In this document: positions 48,610 through 60,413 of the stretch, piece by piece
Layout: every line of letters begins with the position of its first letter
Numbering within the stretch: the first letter of the stretch is position 1
Source: Microglena sp. YARC
Taxonomy: Eukaryota; Chlorophyta; Chlorophyceae; Chlamydomonadales; Chlamydomonadaceae
Direction of reading: 5' to 3'
Assembly: GCA_022414725.1 (NCBI GenBank)
Contig: CM039466.1
Coordinates: 38,201,281-38,265,280 of the forward strand
DNA: 64,000 nucleotides
Position numbers and translations under genes: made by a program
The notes under the pieces: model-generated
Databases searched by the model: none
What the model was told of the DNA's origin: nothing
Seen by the model: the letters and a program-made list of their open reading frames with translations, nothing else

Positions 48610-49235
48610 CGGCATTCAGAAATGGGTCAGCCCAGATGTAGGACCCCTTGAGACGTTTGAGCGAAGGGGCAACTGCGTAGAGCACTGGTGCCTACAATCC
48701 TGTTGCATATCGAGGGCGATGTGCAGAAAAACTAAGTAGAACCTCCATGCCTTGCCCAACTGCCCGGTCATGTTCTCACTGAGTGCGCTGTGGCAAGTCC
48801 GCCGAATTATGTGCGATGGCGAGGGAAGTGTGTTCAAGAACTAAGTAGGGTCACCATGCCATGCCCAACTGCACGGTCATGTTCTCACTGAGTGCGCCGT
48901 GGCAAGTTGGCGAACCACATGTCCTAAATTATGTGCGATGGCGAGGGAAGTGTGTACAAGAACGAAGTGGGGCCACCATGTCGTGCCAAACGGCCTGGTC
49001 ATGCTCTCACTGAGTGCGCCGTGGCAAGTCCGAGAACCACATGTCCTAAAATTATGTGCGATGGCGAGGGAAGTGTGTACAAGAACGAAGTAGGGCCACC
49101 ATGTCATGCCAAACGGCCTGGTCATGCTCTCACTGAATGTGCCGTGGCAAGTCAACAAACCATGCATCCTAAAAATATGTGCGATGGCGAGGGAAGTGTG
49201 TACAACAATGAAGTAGGGACTCCGTGTAGGGCATC
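48610..49235 (+). repeat. Tandem repeat, about 123-bp period
   Basis: Five units with TGCGATGGCGAGGGAAGTGT, GTCATGCTCTCACTGAG and GCCGTGGCAAGTC. The conserved block recurs at about 48811, 48934, 49058 and 49182, and the first unit is partial. Confidence 0.92.
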
Positions 49236-49477
49236 ATCGACATGGCTCATTAAGTCAGAAATATTTTGCTGGACAACTGCTCCTTGCTAGAACCCTCAGA
49301 ATGTCAGTGGAATAATTGAAAATAATGCCTGGAGGGCGCAAAATAGAAAGTGTCGAGATGGGGGCTTACAAGTTGGAGCCTTGGTGGTGGGGTGTGGGGT
49401 GGGGGGTGGGGGGGCGACTATAGATATAAAAGACATTTTAATGTCTATAGTTAGTAACCCTGCCCATTGGCTGCCAT

Positions 49478-49510
<33 letters not shown>

Positions 49511-49839
49511 TGATTTCAGCATAAGCAGAACAAATAGTTTCATGAGTCATTCGATCATAAATATTCTGCTATAGGATCGCCCCTTGCTGAAATCCTCGGA
49601 ATGCTCGACGCATAATTATAGAAAATGATCACATAATCCATAATGAGTCCGAAGAACTTGAACTCGGTTACATGGCTCCAGCCAGCAATTTGGCTCAGCT
49701 TTCAAGATTGGATTGTTACATGGTTCATGGCGGAGCCCCTCCTTATGGGGGGCGGACACCCCGTTGTCCTTTTGTTGGTTTGTGTGACCGACGTGCGACA
49801 GACGAATCCTGACTCGTCAGCGAATGGTCTCGTATATAC
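49236..49839. other. Intergenic, partial duplication and G-runs
   Basis: A block of about 70 bp at 49258-49330 (AAATATTTTGCTGG...) recurs diverged at 49557-49630. G-rich tracts lie at about 49385-49415 and 49480-49508. No gene. Confidence 0.5.
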
Positions 49840-51043
49840 TATCAGCTTGGATAACACTCCGGAGAGTGGACTTTGTGTGTGCAGCACGCCAATCTATAAA
49901 TGCGGAGACGAGAATAAGTTACAAGCACAGGAGACCCATTAAGGGGCACCAGTGGAGGAAAGGGGGCGGTAGCCTGGAACCTGATCAGGGTACAGGCTAG
50001 ACAGCGCGTGCCAGAAGAACCGATGACGCAGTCAACAGGAAGCTGACATAGTACTGTCAGGACCGATAGTTCTAAGGGAGTACACAAGGAGTCACCAAGA
50101 CATAAAACAAGCGAGAGCACCGCTATTCATGCTGATACTCCACCTATGACGCAGGTGACATACAATACTAGTACTCCACCTATGGCACTGGGGACATAGA
50201 ACCATAAACTGGTAGCAAACAAAAATTATTAAGGAACGGCGGAAAAACAGGAAACCAGAAGAAAGCCTTGTCTAAAATAAAAGGATGAGAAAGGATGAAC
50301 CAAAAACCACTGTAGTACTCCGAAAATGTAGCAGCAAAAAACTTGGGTCATACCGAGCTGAGCTGAGACCAAAATGGAAATGTAACCATCCATGGTAAGC
50401 GCAAAAATACTATTCATCCAGAATAGTAGGCACCAAACCAGAAAATCACAGGGAGGCCAAACAGAAATCAATCCTAATACCAAAGGAAGGGGAACAACGG
50501 TGACTGAAAGAACCGAGAACTTAACCTAAAGAGAAGACTGAAAAAAATCGTATATCAAAGTTGGGGAACAACGGTATAGAAAACCCGATCCGGGAATAGG
50601 AACCTAACGCCAATCAATGATAACCAAAGAGACGGATTGAAATATCGTGTGAGCGCAGCTCACGAGAGAATCAAAGCCTAAAGGACGCAGACAAGAGGAC
50701 ACTAAAGACTACGATGGAAAAAAAAAAAAGTCGATGGAAAAATCCACTACCTTAAAAACTATTCTTAGCATAGAATTCATGACTAGGTTGGGATGAAAAA
50801 ACCATGATGAACTGGTTTCTTACCCAAAGATGGAAGTAAGAAGATTTATGAAAGTTAATTATCATAAATCCCCAGTTACGGCACTAACTAAAACATTCTA
50901 GGAGGTGGGTATCGCACCGCAAAGAACTCATGCACTCAAGACAAACCAAGCGCCTAACTAAAGCAAACCAAACTTGCAGCAACTGAAAAAATCCAAAGGA
51001 TGCGAAGTTAAAATTTTCAAGAAACTTGTAACCAACAAAGGAT
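49840..51043 (-). mobile_element. Inverted copia 3' end (older subfamily)
   Basis: Reverse complement of roughly 2785-3973. It comprises an LTR at 49840-50137 (TATCAGC/GCTGATA ends) and 3' internal sequence from 50138 to 51043. Similarity ends sharply near 51043. No coding content. Confidence 0.85.
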
Positions 51044-51293
51044 ATATATGATCGGCGACCATACAACCGACAAACATCGAGAGCAGATTTCGTAGGCGCT
51101 ACTTCCCCTCCGCATTAGCGGAAACTGGATTCGGAATGCCGCGACGCTAGGCTTTGTAACGATCACACCCGCGAGGGAAATGAGCAATGTGCCCCCATCT
51201 CAGATCCACCGCTCCCCACCTCCACCTCCTCCAAAGTGATCCATCTCAACTGTCGGCGAGCGAGCAGTTCGAATCCAGGGAAGCAGCGCTCTG
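51044..51293. other. Short spacer between copia elements
   Basis: 250 bases without gene. This is the left flank of the copia array, ending GCGCTCTG before the LTR. Confidence 0.5.
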
Positions 51294-51617
51294 TATCAGC
51301 ATGTATAGCGGTGCTCTCACGCGTTTTATGACTTGGTGACTACTTATGTACTCCCTTAGAACTATCGGCTCTCCTGAGCCAGCTTCCCGTGGGACTGAGT
51401 CATCTTGAGATGACTCAGTGGCAGCTTCCTGTCACCTACGTCTCCAGTCTGATCTGTACCCTGTTAGGTTCCTGTCTACCGCCTCCTTTCACCACAGGTG
51501 CCCCTTTATGGGTCTCCTGTGTCTGTGACGTTATCCTTGTCTCCGTGTATAGATTGGTGCGTCTGTTCCGCTGCTTTAATCTACTGTCCACTCTACCGGA
51601 GTGATTTCAAGCTGATA
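51294..51617 (+). repeat. copia LTR 1
   Basis: 324 bp, starts TATCAGCATG and ends TTCAAGCTGATA. The terminal heptamers TATCAGC/GCTGATA are inverted. Boundaries are set by where it stops matching the LTR at 57906-58230. Confidence 0.93.
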
Positions 51618-51654
51618 GGTCATTGGGCTCCTCATCACTACCACTGCTTTGATA

Positions 51655-53800
51655 ATGCAACTTCCGCGAGGGCCTCCTGCCGGCTTTGTGAAACTTACCA
51701 AACTTAATGGTGTTTCATGGGCTCGTGGGATCCGCAGTGTCATTGTGAGCAATGGATGCGACCGAATCCTCCCAACGGGGGTGAAGGTTCCTCTAGATTG
51801 GCTAGACGACTGCGCGCCAGCGGCCTCTGCTGCCGGAGAGGAGGGTCCTTCCGCCATCAAGGAAGTAACCCCCCGATCAATCCTCCAACTTTACGGTTCC
51901 TTCTCTCAATGTTCGACGCCTGTCCTCTGATGTTGAGGATGTCCTGATGAAGCTGTGTTGTGTACAGACACAGATCATCCGTTGTGCATCAGACCCGCAG
52001 CCTCATTGCGTCCCCTTCAATTATGATGAAGACTACTCTACTACTACTGATGATGAGGAGGACTTGAAGAGTGCTACGAGTGCTGACTTCGGTGGCGTGA
52101 CCCCATCTGCTGCTGCCACTCGTGTCTTTGAGACTTCCGCTGTTTCGCCGGTGTATGAGCCTCCTGATCAGCAGGTGCCTAATCGAGAGCTTTCGCCTGT
52201 GTATCAGCCTCAGCCTTCGTCGGCGCCTCCCTTTGAGCCTGTTCCCCCGGCTTACCCGGAGGTGGCTAAGCCCACTTTCTTGAAGGGCTTTGCTTCTTTT
52301 TCCTCTGCATCTGCCCCCATGGAGCGTGGCCTCCCTGGCTACCACACTCGCTCTCGCGAGGCTGCTGTTTCCTCTGCACGCACCTCTGCTGCTGGTGCTC
52401 CCTGGAACCCCCTCCGCCTCCGCCGGTGGAGCTGCCTCCTGCCCCTGGCCCTCCTCCTATGCTATATACGCGGTCATGCGAATCTTGGGAGCATCTGCTC
52501 ACTGGTGGATCTCCTCCGACTTTGAACTTGCGGGACTACCGCCTGATCAACCAGGATCGACGGGATGGTGAGTCCTTGAACCGCTCTTTGTACGGTCGGA
52601 TGGATATGCAGGCTACAATGGCAAATGTTAGTGTGAAGCTGAGGCATCGCCGAGTGATGGCTTTCTCTGAGCTTGGTACCAGGTGTCGTTCTTTTCTTGG
52701 TCCAGTCACTTCTGGGATTCTGTATCCCCCAGATCATGGTGTTTCCTTTGGTGGTACGAGGCGTAGTGATCACGAGAAGCTTGGTTATCAGTTTGTGCGA
52801 GTGCCTGTCCCTCGTGTCCTGTTAGCCCAGATTTCGAGCTGCTTATGAGTGTTGCGAGGTCCATTCCTGTGATTAGGAACATAGACAACCAGCGCGCTCT
52901 TGACGCTGGTCTTGCTGCGGAGTATTTCATGGACATTCGTAGGTCCTTGGCTCCTGTCCCTTCTGCGATTGGAGCTGGGTCTAATACCTCATTCATGGTG
53001 AGTCTCGGTTTGATCCTGCACTGTTGGGTTTCAGTGCACTGCCTCTCGAACGTCAGGAGTTCATGTGTTTAACTATGATGCTCGCGAACATGGAGGACGA
53101 TATGGTCAAGGTATACCAGGACTTTGCCACCCCTCGGGATATCCTTTTGGATATCCGGAAGACGCAGTCTGATGCCCTTGCCTCTAGAGTCCCTCTCATG
53201 CGTATCGAACTTCATAATGCGCACATGGGCCCTTCTGACCGTGTCGATGATTTCTTTCGCATGGTTCGCAGTCTGTGCACTGACCTCCGCAGTGCTGGAC
53301 ATCCTGTCACTCAGCGCCACGCCATGGAAACCATTGTGAATGGGATCCGTTTGATCCGATTTGAATCGCTGCGGATCCAGTACGGTATGATGTTGGCTAA
53401 CAGACAGACTGTAGATTACTGGTCTTGTCTGGAGGCATATCGGTCTCTCGACATTTTGAACATTGCTCTCCCCAGGTCCGACTCCAGGCATCCTGGTTGG
53501 TCCCGGGACGCTCCCCAGGTTCCTGCCAATGCTGCGTTTCAGCGTGGGCAGGGATCTGGTTCTCAGGGTTCTGGTTCCAACAAGCGACGTCTGGATTGCA
53601 CTTGGGGCCCATGCCTCAGCAAGACGACCCACTCGGAGGATCGCTGTTTCACGAAGCATCCGCACCTGCGTAAGACCAAGCCTGGTGCACCGGTTACCAA
53701 TCCGGTGCCCATGGCCTTGGCCCTTCCAGGTGTGCTTACTCCGCGGCAGCTGGCCTCCTTGCAGGCTCAGATTGATGGGTATGCTTTGGACAAGAAATAG
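51655..53800 (+). CDS. gag: copia gag, copy 1 (broken by indels)
   Basis: Nucleocapsid/capsid precursor. The ATG at 51655 gives MQLPRGPP, the start shared by all three copies in the window. An acidic, Pro-rich N-terminal region follows (NYDEDYSTTTDDEEDL; PVYEPPDQQ). The capsid-like part at 53060-53560 (MCLTMMLANMEDDMVKVYQD, then RVDDFFRMVRSLCTDLRSAG) looks like the copia-type gag domain. At about 53598-53650 a Cys/His cluster CTWGPCLSKTTHSEDRC has C-X4-C-X5-H-X4-C spacing instead of the usual zinc knuckle. It ends ALDKK then TAG at 53798. At least three one-base frameshifts (near 51870, 52400 and 52830) break it. About 715 codons, long for a copia gag. Confidence 0.85.
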
Positions 53801-56800
53801 GAGGTACGCTCTGTCCTTTTCTCTTGCACTGCGAAATTTTCAAATGTCTGCAGCCCGAGCCTGTCTGAGGGTGTCTGGCATGTTGATTCTGGAGCTGGGA
53901 TGTCAATCACAGGTGATATGTCTTTGTTCACTGTGTTTCATGCTTCTGAGACTGGGCCAGCAGTTAAATTTGGTGATGGTGTGGTTCAACGGTCTGTGGG
54001 TCAGGGTTCTATTGTGTTATGTAGTGATTGGTTACCAACACCAATCACTTTAACCAATGTTCTCTACATCCCACACTGTCCGGTGAACCTCATGTCAGTA
54101 AATGCTGTTGCCCATGCTCACAACTGCAAGATTTCTTTTGATAGTCTTAGTTGTACTGCCACACAGGGCTCTTCTGTTCTGTGGTCTTTCCCTGCCTCCA
54201 GTGATGGTGTGTACAAGTTTGCATGTAGGCCTTGTCACACCCCTCGTGGCCGTTTGTATGGTGCTGAAAATTATCCAGCTTTTGCTCTTGATGTTGATGA
54301 GGATGGTGGAGTTGTGATCCCTACCACTCCTGAATGGTTGTGGCATAGGCGGCTGGGTCACCCTGGCTATGATGCCATGCACAACCTTGTAAGGAAGGGT
54401 TTGGTTCAGAACTTACCCCTCACTCTCCAACAGGTGCAAAGACTGTCTAAGATCCATGTGATGCTTGTCAGAAGGCAAAGGGAAAACGTATCCCTTTTCC
54501 TAAAGAAAGCAAAACTAGGATCCGTGCCCCATTACAACGCCTTCACTTGGACATCATGGGGCCATTTAATATTAGGGGCTTGCGTGGGGAGTTTTATGTT
54601 CTGTGTCTCACTGACCAATACTCTGGCTATGCTGAGGTCTTGTGCTTGAGAACCAGGGATGAAGCTCCCTTAGCAGTTCAAACTACCATCCTCAGATGGA
54701 TGACTCAGCTGCATGGATTTGTTTTCAAGTGTCTTAGGTCTGACAGGGCTAAGGAATTTATAGTGAAGTGGTTCGAGGATTGGTTAGAATCGGTTGGTGC
54801 TGTGCATGAATTGTCCATGGCTTACACTGCTCAGCAGAATGCGACTGTGGAACGGTACAATGGGGTCCTTCAGAACGTAGCTAGGAGCATTCACTTGGAG
54901 TCTAAGCTCACTAAGTCCTTCTGGCCCTATGCCTTCCTCGCCGCGTGTTACCTACGCAACCGGCTGCCTAATCAGGGTGACAAGACTCCTTATGAGTTGT
55001 TCTTTGGGGTTCTACCTGATGTATCGTTATTGCGCGTGTTCGGGTGCCCATGCTATGTTACCTTAGTGAATGGGAAGAAGCGCAATAAGCTTGACGAAAG
55101 GGCGTTATCTGGTAGACTGGTTGGGTATTCTCTGGTGAGTAAGGGTTATTTTGTTTGGGTTCCGAAGTTGCGCCAGGTGGTAGAGAGTCGTGATGTGCTC
55201 TTCTATGAACAGTTTAGCTATAACTGTATCCTGGGCTCTTTCCCTATGATGGATCTCAGTATTTTTCTCGCACCCCTGCCGCTATCATCGGTAAAGGGCT
55301 TGATACTACTGACAATGTCCTGGGCCCTTTACCAACCCCGATTGTTGACCGCTTTACTGGTCATGGGATGACGATGCGTCCCAGGCCAGGTAATGATGGT
55401 GCTGTATCGCGTGCGGCGGCATTGGGCCAGGGGGAGTCTGATGTTCCTTCAAGCTCTAATTTATTCGAATCTCAGGGGGTCGCCGGGCCTTCCTCTGCGC
55501 CACGTTTCGTCGGTGAAGTCGTAGGATTAGGACAGCCTCGGGTCATAGTGGAACCTAGTACAGGTCCACTGCCCACTAGTCGCCACCCCCCGTCCACCTA
55601 TCGGATAGCTCGCGGGAGTTGTTGATCACTTCACCCCCTGCTATACCTGGTGGTTTATACCGGACCAGGCATTGCGACGATGTGGCCGTCACAGATGATG
55701 TGAGTGATGACCTCGAACACTGGTCCGGGTCAGATACTGCGTATGGCTGGGGTGTTCCAGTGTACCCAGGCTTCGACGATTTAGAGGCAAAGGAGGCCGG
55801 CCTTGTTCAACCACGCATGAGTGCTGCGCTGGGGGCTTTATTACCGGTTACTGCTGATACTGCTGATATCCCCGCTGCCCATGTACAAGTACACTGCTTG
55901 TACGTGGGGGCTTTTATTTCTACCTCTACTGAACTCTCTTATAAAGCTGCAATGTTACCTACCAACCCTGACAGAGATCTCTGGCTGCAGGCTATGAAGG
56001 ATGAGATGGCCTCCCTCCATGCTCATGGCACTTGGGTCCTCACTCCACAGCCTCCTAGGCAGAGGATTCTATCTGGCAGATGGTTATTTGTCAAGAAACA
56101 TGGGGCTGATGGTTCTTTGCGTTTTTAAAGCTCGTTTTGTAGTTCGTGGTTTTCTGCAACGTCCTGGGCTGGACTACCATGATGTATATGCCCCGTCTCC
56201 TCTAAAGCAGGTCTTCGTGTGCTCCTTGCTGCCATCACTCATAGAAAAATGTTTGTGAGGCAGCTGGACATCAAGACTGCATTCTTGAATGCCAAGCTGG
56301 AACCTGGTCTGGACCTGTTATGTTACCAGCCTGAGGGCTTTCATGAACTTGGTCCTGACAATGTTCCCTTGTGTGCAAGCTAATTAAATCTCTTTATGGT
56401 TTGAAGCAGGCACCCAGGGCTTGGAGCAAAGATGTAAAGCAGGTTTTGGTTGCCCACGGTTTTACCATGTGCAAAAGCTGAACCTGCTCTGTATTTCAGG
56501 AGGGATTCTACTGGTGGGTGGAGCTATGTCCTGACCTATGTGGATGACTTTATCTGTGCTTTTAGTGAGCTGCATAGGTATGCCTTGCTGATCAAGGCTA
56601 TGGAAGCAGCTGGGTGGGAAGTCAAGGAAATGGGTGTACCTGTCCAGTTCCTTTCATTGGACATGACTTGTACACTTGATTCTGACGGCAGGTGTGTTAA
56701 GATCGACCTCTCCCAGCACTCCTACATTGTTGAGCTGGTGGAGCAGTTTGGTCTCACTGCTGCTACCAAGCCCAAGTTTTCAGTTCCCATGTCCAAGTGC

Positions 56801-57626
56801 ACTGTCACTGATCCTCCTGGAGAACCTCTGGCCTCTAATAGCCAGTACCTCTCTCTTGTGGGGGCTTTGCTGTACCTGGCTACCTGCACAAGGCCTGATA
56901 TTTCTTTTGCTGTTAGCTACCTGTCCAGGTTTTTTGCTCAATCCACTGCCCCCCTGTGGGCTGCAGCCAAGCGCTTGCTTTTGTATTTGAGAGAACATTC
57001 CCATCTGGGCCTCACTTACACTCACAGCCCTGGTTTCTCTTTTACTGTCTTTAGTGACTCATCCTTTGCTGATGATGGGTCTGACAGGAGATCTCAGACT
57101 GGCTATGCTGTGCTTGCTGGAGGCTGCCTTGTGAACTGGATGAGCAAAAGGCAACCCACTGTTGCTGTTAGCTCCAGTGAGGCTGAGTATCAGGCCCTGT
57201 CTCCAGACTGCCAGGGAGGTGCAATGGTTGAAAAAGTTGAGAATTGATCTAGGGCTGCCTTGTGACCTGGTCACCATTCAGGGTGAAAACTTGGGGTCCT
57301 TGAGCTGGGCCAATGACTGTCAGCTGCTCCCTCGCAACAAGCACATTGATGTCATCCATCACTATATCCAGGAGCTGGTGGAGGATGGCCAGGTGGATGT
57401 TGCCTATGTTAACACTAAGGACAACTGTGCTGACCCCTTCACCAAGCCCCTTGATCCTATGGTGTTTCTGGCGTTTCATTCGCATGTTTGGAATGACTGC
57501 TTCTCCTTAAACCAATTTTTTTTGGTTACATGTATTCTAGAATTTTGGTTACATGTATTCTGGAATTTTTGGTTACATTTTAGGGTTTCTTTGGTTACAT
57601 TTAGAGTTTCTTTAAGTTATCATTGA
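53801..57626 (+). CDS. pol: copia pol, copy 1 (broken by indels)
   Basis: The frame continues from gag across the TAG with no further stop before the aspartic protease site VDSGAG (53882-53899). Next is the GAG-pre-integrase/HHCC zinc region (LWHRRLGHPG at 54337), then the integrase core with its catalytic acidic residues (HLDIMGPF, LRSDRAKEF, ATVERYNG). RT follows with RWLFVKKH, LDIKTAFLNA, LYGLKQAPRAW and the YVDDF site at about 56537. RNase H has SDSSFADD, SSSEAEYQAL, KHIDVIHHYI and DPFTKPL. One-base losses or gains near 54450, 56125, 56385 and elsewhere shift the frame. Another copy has the intact base at several of these. Confidence 0.93.
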
Positions 57627-57905
57627 TTGGCATTAGGTTCCTATTCCCGGATCGGGTTTTCTATACCGTTGTTACCCGACTTTTGATATTTAGTTGTCCT
57701 CTTATATCCACTTGGCAAATTTTGGTTCTTTGCCTTGCTTCATACCTTCCCTTACACCCTTCGGGTTTCATTTGAAGTTTCTCTCGATTTTTTTTTTCCG
57801 GAGTTCTTTGATTTTTTTTTTTTTTAATTTGTTACATATAGTTCTATGTCACCAGTGCCATAGGTGGAGTAGTACTATTGTATGTCACCTGTGTCATAGG
57901 TGGAG

Positions 57906-58230
57906 TATCAGCATGTATAGCGGTGCTCTCACGCGTTTTATGACTTGGTGACTACTTATGTACTCCCTTAGAACTATCGGCTCTCCTGAGCCAGCTTCCC
58001 GTGGGACTGAGTCATCTTGAGATGACTCAGTGGCAGCTTCCTGTCACCGACGTCTCCGGTCTGATCTGTACCCTGTTAGGTTCCTGTCTACCGCCTCCTT
58101 TCACCACAGGTGCCCCTTTATGGGTCTCCTGTGTCTGTGACGTTATCCTTGTCTCCGTGTATAGATTGGTGCGTCTGTTCCGCTGCTTTAATCTTACTGT
58201 CCACTCTACCGGAGTGATTTCAAGCTGATA
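57906..58230 (+). repeat. copia LTR 2, shared by both copies
   Basis: 325 bp and nearly identical to LTR 1. It serves as the 3' LTR of copy 1 and is directly followed by the 5' internal region of copy 2. Confidence 0.93.
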
Positions 58231-58267
58231 GGTCATTGGGCTCCTCATCACTACCACTGCTTTGATA

Positions 58268-60413
58268 ATGCAACTTCCGCGAGGGCCTCCTGCCGGCTTT
58301 GTGAAACTTACCAAACTTAATGGTGTTTCATGGGCTCGTGGGATCCGCAGTGTCATTGTGAGCAATGGATGCGACCGAATCTCCCAACGGGGGTGAAGGT
58401 TCCTCTAGATTGGCTAGACGACTGCGCGCCAGCGGCCTCTGCTGCCGGAGAGGAGGGTCTTCCGCCATCAAGGAAGTAACCCCCCCGATCAATCCTCCAA
58501 CTTTACGGTTCCTTCTCTCAATGTTCGACGCCTGTCCTCTGATGTTGAGGATGTCCTGATGAAGCTGTGTGTTGTGTACAGACACAGATCATCCGTTGTG
58601 CATCAGACCCGCAGCCTCATTGCGTCCCCTTCAATTATGATGAAGACTACTCTACTACTACTGATGATGAGGAGGACTTGAAGAGTGCTACGAGTGCTGA
58701 CTTCGGTGGCGTGACCCCATCTGCTGCTGCCACTCGTGTCTTTGAGACTTCCGCTGTTTCGCCGGTGTATGAGCCTCCTGATCAGCAGGTGCCTAATCGA
58801 GAGCTTTCGCCTGTGTATCAGCCTCAGCCTTCGTCGGCGCCTCCCTTTGAGCCTGTTCCCCCGGCTTACCCGGAGGTGGCTAAGCCCACTTTCTTGAAGG
58901 GCTTTGCTTCTTTTTCCTCTGCATCTGCCCCCATGGAGCGTGGCCTCCCTGGCTACCACACTCGCTCTCGCGAGGCTGCTGTTTCCTCTGCACGCACCTC
59001 TGCTGCTGGTGCCTCCCTGGAACCCCTCCGCCTCCGCGGTGGAGCTGCCTCCTGCCCCTGGCCCTCCTCCTATGCTATATACGCGGTCATGCGAATCTTG
59101 GGAGCATCTGCTCACTGGTGGATCTCCTCCGACTTTGAACTTGCGGGACTACCGCCTGATCAACCAGGATCGACGGGATGGTGAGTCCTTGAACCGCTCT
59201 TTGTACGGTCGGATGGATATGCAGGCTACAATGGCAAATGTTAGTGTGAAGCTGAGGCATCGCCGAGTGATGGCTTTCTCTGAGCTTGGTACCAGGTGTC
59301 GTTCTTTTCTTGGTCCATTCACTTCTGGGATTCTGTATCCCCCAGATCATGGTGTTTCCTTTGGTGGTACGAGGCGTAGTGATCACGAGAAGCTTGGTTA
59401 TCAGTTTGTGCGAGTGCCTGTCCCTCGGTGTCCTGTTAGCCCAGATTTCGAGCTGCTTATGAGTGTTTGCGAGGTCCATTCCTGTGATTAGGAACATAGA
59501 CAACCAGCGCGCTCTTGACGCTGGTCTTGCTGCGGAGTATTTCATGGACATTCGTAGGTCCTTGGCTCCTGTCCCTTCTGCGATTGGAGCTGGGTCTAAT
59601 ACCTCATTCATGGTGAGTCTCGGTTTGATCCTGCACTGTTGGGTTCAGTGCACTGCCTCTCGAACGTCAGGAGTTCATGTGTTTAACTATGATGCTCGCG
59701 AACATGGAGGACGATATGGTCAAGGTATACCAGGACTTTGCCACCCCTCGGGATATCCTTTTGGATATCCGGAAGACGCAGTCTGATGCCCTTGCCTCTA
59801 GAGTCCCTCTCATGCGTATCGAACTTCATAATGCGCACATGGGCCCTTCTGACCGTGTCGATGATTTCTTTCGCATGGTTCGCAGTCTGTGCACTGACCT
59901 CCGCAGTGCTGGACATCCTGTCACTCAGCGCCACGCCATGGAAACCATTGTGAATGGGATCCGTTTGATCCGATTTGAATCGCTGCGGATCCAGTACGGT
60001 ATGATGTTGGCTAACAGACAGACTGTAGATTACTGGTCTTGTCTGGAGGCATATCGGTCTCTCGACATTTTGAACATTGCTCTCCCCAGGTCCGACTCCA
60101 GGCATCCTGGTTGGTCCCGGGACGCTCCCCAGGTTCCTGCCAATGCTGCGTTTCAGCGTGGGCAGGGATCTGGTTCTCAGGGTTCTGGTTCCAACAAGCG
60201 ACGTCTGGATTGCACTTGGGGCCATGCCTCAGCAAGACGACCCACTCGGAGGATCGCTGTTTCACGAAGCATCCGCACCTGCGTAAGACCAAGCCTGGTG
60301 CACCGGTTACCAATCCGGTGCCCATGGCCTTGGCCCTTCCAGGTGTGCTTACTCCGCGGCAGCTGGCCTCCTTGCAGGCTCAGATTGATGGGTATGCTTT
60401 GGACAAGAAATAG
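58268..60413 (+). CDS. gag: copia gag, copy 2 (broken by indels)
   Basis: Same start and same TAG end (ALDKK then TAG at 60411) as copy 1. The capsid-like part from 59677 is intact to about 60220. There a one-base loss in a G/C run (GGGGCC against GGGCCC in copy 1) destroys the Cys/His cluster in this frame. Other frameshifts lie near 58380, 58460 and 59480. Confidence 0.85.

Larger units (their letters stand above)
51294..58230 (+). mobile_element. Ty1/copia retrotransposon, near-complete, copy 1
   Basis: A 5' LTR (51294-51617), gag, pol and a 3' LTR (57906-58230) total about 6.9 kb. The domain order protease, integrase, RT, RNase H is that of Ty1/copia (Pseudoviridae-type). The likely polypurine tract is AGGTGGAG, just before the 3' LTR. 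The LTRs are almost identical, which suggests recent insertion. The frame is broken by several one-base indels. Confidence 0.95.

Noticed and set aside
52266..53665. Minus-strand frames opposite gag
   Set aside because: They are shadows of the + strand gag with no recognisable domain.
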